NCBI GenBank assembly: GCA_013003415.1
Contig: JABDJR010000235.1
Span: 1 to 8,456, forward strand
Direction: 5' to 3'
Length of the DNA: 8,456 nucleotides
Source: Candidatus Eiseniibacteriota bacterium
Lineage (GTDB): Bacteria; Eisenbacteria; RBG-16-71-46; JABDJR01
In this document: positions 6,853 through 8,456 of the stretch, one piece after another
Position numbering within the stretch: position 1 is the stretch's first letter
How the letters are laid out: each line of letters opens with the position of its first letter
The notes under the pieces: generated by a model
Told to the model about the DNA's origin: nothing
The model's input: the letters and a program-made list of their open reading frames with translations, nothing else
The model's database searches: none
Made by a program: the position numbers and the translations under genes

Positions 6853-6906
6853 CCTTTGAGCGCCTGCGGTTGAGCTAGGTTTTGTGTACGTGCGATTGAG
6901 CTAGAT
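6829..6906 (+). repeat. Three 26-bp tandem copies of the boxB 3' end and stop
   Basis: Units start at 6829, 6855 and 6881 (period 26). Over the first 24 positions, unit 2 differs from unit 1 at 4 positions and unit 3 at 1. Unit 1 is the real end of boxB (E-Y-V-R-L-S-stop). Unit 2 would read E-R-L-R-L-S-stop and unit 3 V-Y-V-R-L-S-stop, each in a different frame from boxB because 26 is not a multiple of 3. Each ends in TTGAGCTAG. The array fills the whole convergent gap and touches the stop of the minus-strand gene. No clear hairpin with a T-run is seen, so it is not an obvious terminator. Confidence 0.9.
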
Positions 6907-8456
6907 TACTCGCTTCGCCGGTTCAAAATAAACCGAATGGGTTCGGGGTCGCCTTCGATTTCATCCTGACTCTCAATGCGCCAAAGCGATTGCCCATCGG
7001 GGTCGAGGGCGATGCGTATCGAGCGATCTAACCCCACGGGGCATTCCGCATGAACGACTTCCTGACCGATGTCTAAGCCGGTATCCGTTCCGGTGAGCGC
7101 AACCGATCGAAGGCGCCCGTCACGACCCAAGTAGACCATGCGACCATTTCCATCCCACTGTGGATAGGCGCCTCCGGCTCCTGAGATTTGCCACCGGTCG
7201 CTCAGCTCCGGAAAATCTTGAACATAAACTTGTGGTTCTCCACTGTCCCTGGAGGTGTAGGCGAGCCATCGAAGATCCGGGGAGAACTGAGCGTGGACGA
7301 AGTTGTCGCCACTAACGAGGACGCGCTCTTCGGATGTTTGAAAGTCGTACGAGACCAAGCTCATACCACTCTCCGTTGCGCGACTCCAGACAAGATAGCG
7401 CCCATCGGAAGACCAATCATGAAGACAATCGTCGAACTCTGAGTTCGAGATCTGGATGCTTTCTCCAACCCCGCTAGCAGAAACAACCTCGATGTTTCCG
7501 CCGTTCGCGTAGCCAAGCTGGCGCCCATCCGGAGCCCAAACCGGATCGTCGGCAACATTTTCTGTCTTGGTAATCCGAGTTGGGATGTCGCGCACTAAAT
7601 CAATCACCCAGATGTTGAACTGATCGTCTCCGGTGGTACTCGAACGAGAGATGGCTAGACGAGTGCCATCTGGCGAGAGATTTGGATCTGAGGCAAACCC
7701 TCCCATTTCCTGGGTCTGAAGAACGGTTCCGTCCAACCCGGTTTTGACAAGATTGAAACCCTCATCTCGATCACCCGGAACATAGGCAATGGCCCCATTG
7801 TTAGAGACAGAAAAAGCGGCGCGTAGGTACTGACTTGATTGATACACACCCGTTGCAATGGTTTGCGGCTCACCCACAAAGGAACCCTTGTCTGGGTCGA
7901 AGGGGCGAGAGAAGAGAACATTGGCGACCACGTAGAAGAGCTCCCCGTTAGCGAAGTTTCCTTGGGTTGCGGACGAAACGAGCACGCTTGCACTGTCACC
8001 TTCAGCTTGAAAGACAAGATTCTCGCCCTGCGAGGCATGCGTAAAGAGGAGTCCTTTGCCTGGGATGAGCTGGGGCCATCGGTGTGAACCCGCCGCGACG
8101 GGAGCTGTTTGGGGTACGGGCTCTCCTCCCGAAGCGCTAACCCGCATGATTTCGGAATTGAATCGCGGAGCAAAGTGAATCGTCTCTTGGGTTGCCCAGT
8201 GTCCGCCGCGACCGCTCGGAGCATCACAAATGACCGTGGGCGCGCCGCCGGACACGGGCAGTCGCTTAAGCTTGCCCTCGGCAAAGAAGCCGAGATGGTT
8301 GCCGTCGGGAGACCAGAACGGGTTAATAGCGTTGTTTGTGCCACTTAGCTGGTGACTCTCAGCGTCGGACATGTTCTTGATCCAAAGCGACCTCACATCA
8401 TTGGCGTTGACAGCGGCATAGGCAAGCTGGGTTCCGTCGGGCGAGAAGGCGAGGTG
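6906..8456 (-). CDS. PD40/TolB-like beta-propeller protein, C-terminal part (5' end outside window)
   Basis: The frame is open from the right edge to a TAA at 6906-6908, showing 516 residues without a start. The GTG at 8394-8396 is internal, since 20 further codons upstream encode a typical blade (FSPDGTQLAYA). Repeated WD40-like PD40 signatures mark propeller blades: FSPDG, FWSPDGNHLGFF, LSPDGTRLAISR, VWAPDGRQLGYA, WSSDGRYLVW and FSPDLRWLAYTSRD. Blocks such as GKLKRLPVSGG, CDAPSGRGGHW and HRWPQLIPGKG closely resemble the C-terminal sensor region of bacterial Ser/Thr kinases of the PknB type, which carry a propeller after one membrane helix. The kinase and any membrane segment would be upstream, outside the window, so this could also be a stand-alone propeller or a prolyl-oligopeptidase-like protein. 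It ends with QWDGNGRMVYLGRDGRLRSV. It is convergent with boxCB and has no evident link to benzoate metabolism. Confidence 0.85.
   Translation of the reverse strand, partial: HLAFSPDGTQLAYAAVNANDVRSLWIKNMSDAESHQLSGTNNAINPFWSPDGNHLGFFAEGKLKRLPVSGGAPTVICDAPSGRGGHWATQETIHFAPRFNSEIMRVSASGGEPVPQTAPVAAGSHRWPQLIPGKGLLFTHASQGENLVFQAEGDSASVLVSSATQGNFANGELFYVVANVLFSRPFDPDKGSFVGEPQTIATGVYQSSQYLRAAFSVSNNGAIAYVPGDRDEGFNLVKTGLDGTVLQTQEMGGFASDPNLSPDGTRLAISRSSTTGDDQFNIWVIDLVRDIPTRITKTENVADDPVWAPDGRQLGYANGGNIEVVSASGVGESIQISNSEFDDCLHDWSSDGRYLVWSRATESGMSLVSYDFQTSEERVLVSGDNFVHAQFSPDLRWLAYTSRDSGEPQVYVQDFPELSDRWQISGAGGAYPQWDGNGRMVYLGRDGRLRSVALTGTDTGLDIGQEVVHAECPVGLDRSIRIALDPDGQSLWRIESQDEIEGDPEPIRFILNRRSE

Noticed and set aside
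6853..6905. Bidirectional terminator between boxB and the propeller gene
   Set aside because: The gap is made of direct repeats; I find no stable inverted repeat with a T-tract.
6829..6906. CRISPR array
   Set aside because: Three units abut with no unique spacers, and the first unit is part of boxB coding sequence.
7655..8344. Minus-strand frame of 229 codons overlapping the propeller gene
   Set aside because: Same strand, different frame; Ser/Pro/Arg-rich translation without family motifs, while the other frame has repeated propeller signatures.
8394..8396. GTG as the start of the propeller gene
   Set aside because: The frame continues upstream to the window edge with a well-formed propeller blade, so this GTG is an internal valine.

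Overview
The window carries a moderate-GC (mid-50s %, estimated by eye), gene-dense bacterial locus. Proteins resemble Gram-negative, proteobacteria-like versions: a fused aspartokinase/homoserine dehydrogenase of the ThrA type, an epoxybenzoyl-CoA (box) pathway, a secreted LIM-type zinc-finger protein and a PD40/TolB-like propeller protein of the kind common in Myxococcota, Acidobacteriota and some marine Gammaproteobacteria. I cannot name the genus. The genetic code looks standard (TAA, TAG and TGA stops are all used).

Layout, left to right. Positions 3-323 on the minus strand hold the N-terminal part of a secreted LIM-like protein that runs off the left edge. Its start lies 35 bp behind the stop of thrA (359-2803, minus), which in turn lies behind boxR (2900-3652, minus). 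These three could form one minus-strand transcription unit. A 126-bp divergent control region (3653-3778) follows, with two back-to-back promoter candidates whose -35 boxes share a palindrome, and a TGCA-type half-site pair over the plus-strand -10. Then come boxC (3779-5443, plus) and boxB (5440-6852, plus), overlapping by 4 bp. A 53-bp convergent gap holds extra copies of the boxB 3' end. Last is a PD40/TolB-like propeller gene (6906 to beyond 8456, minus).

How the genes work together: BoxR is an HTH plus shikimate-kinase-like regulator, a family known to sense benzoyl-CoA, and it sits opposite boxCB. BoxB epoxidises benzoyl-CoA to 2,3-epoxybenzoyl-CoA, and BoxC opens the ring hydrolytically. 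Known catalytic and di-iron residues of both enzymes are present. The BoxA reductase and the benzoate-CoA ligase are not in the window. ThrA makes aspartyl phosphate and homoserine for Thr/Met and has no obvious biochemical link to benzoate.

Most unusual signal: the 3' ends of two different genes, each including the stop codon and the codons before it, are tandemly duplicated. There are two 33-bp units at the boxR end and three 26-bp units at the boxB end, and the copies keep the same terminal codons plus stop. I see no tRNA, rRNA, CRISPR array, insertion sequence or clear Rho-independent terminator.
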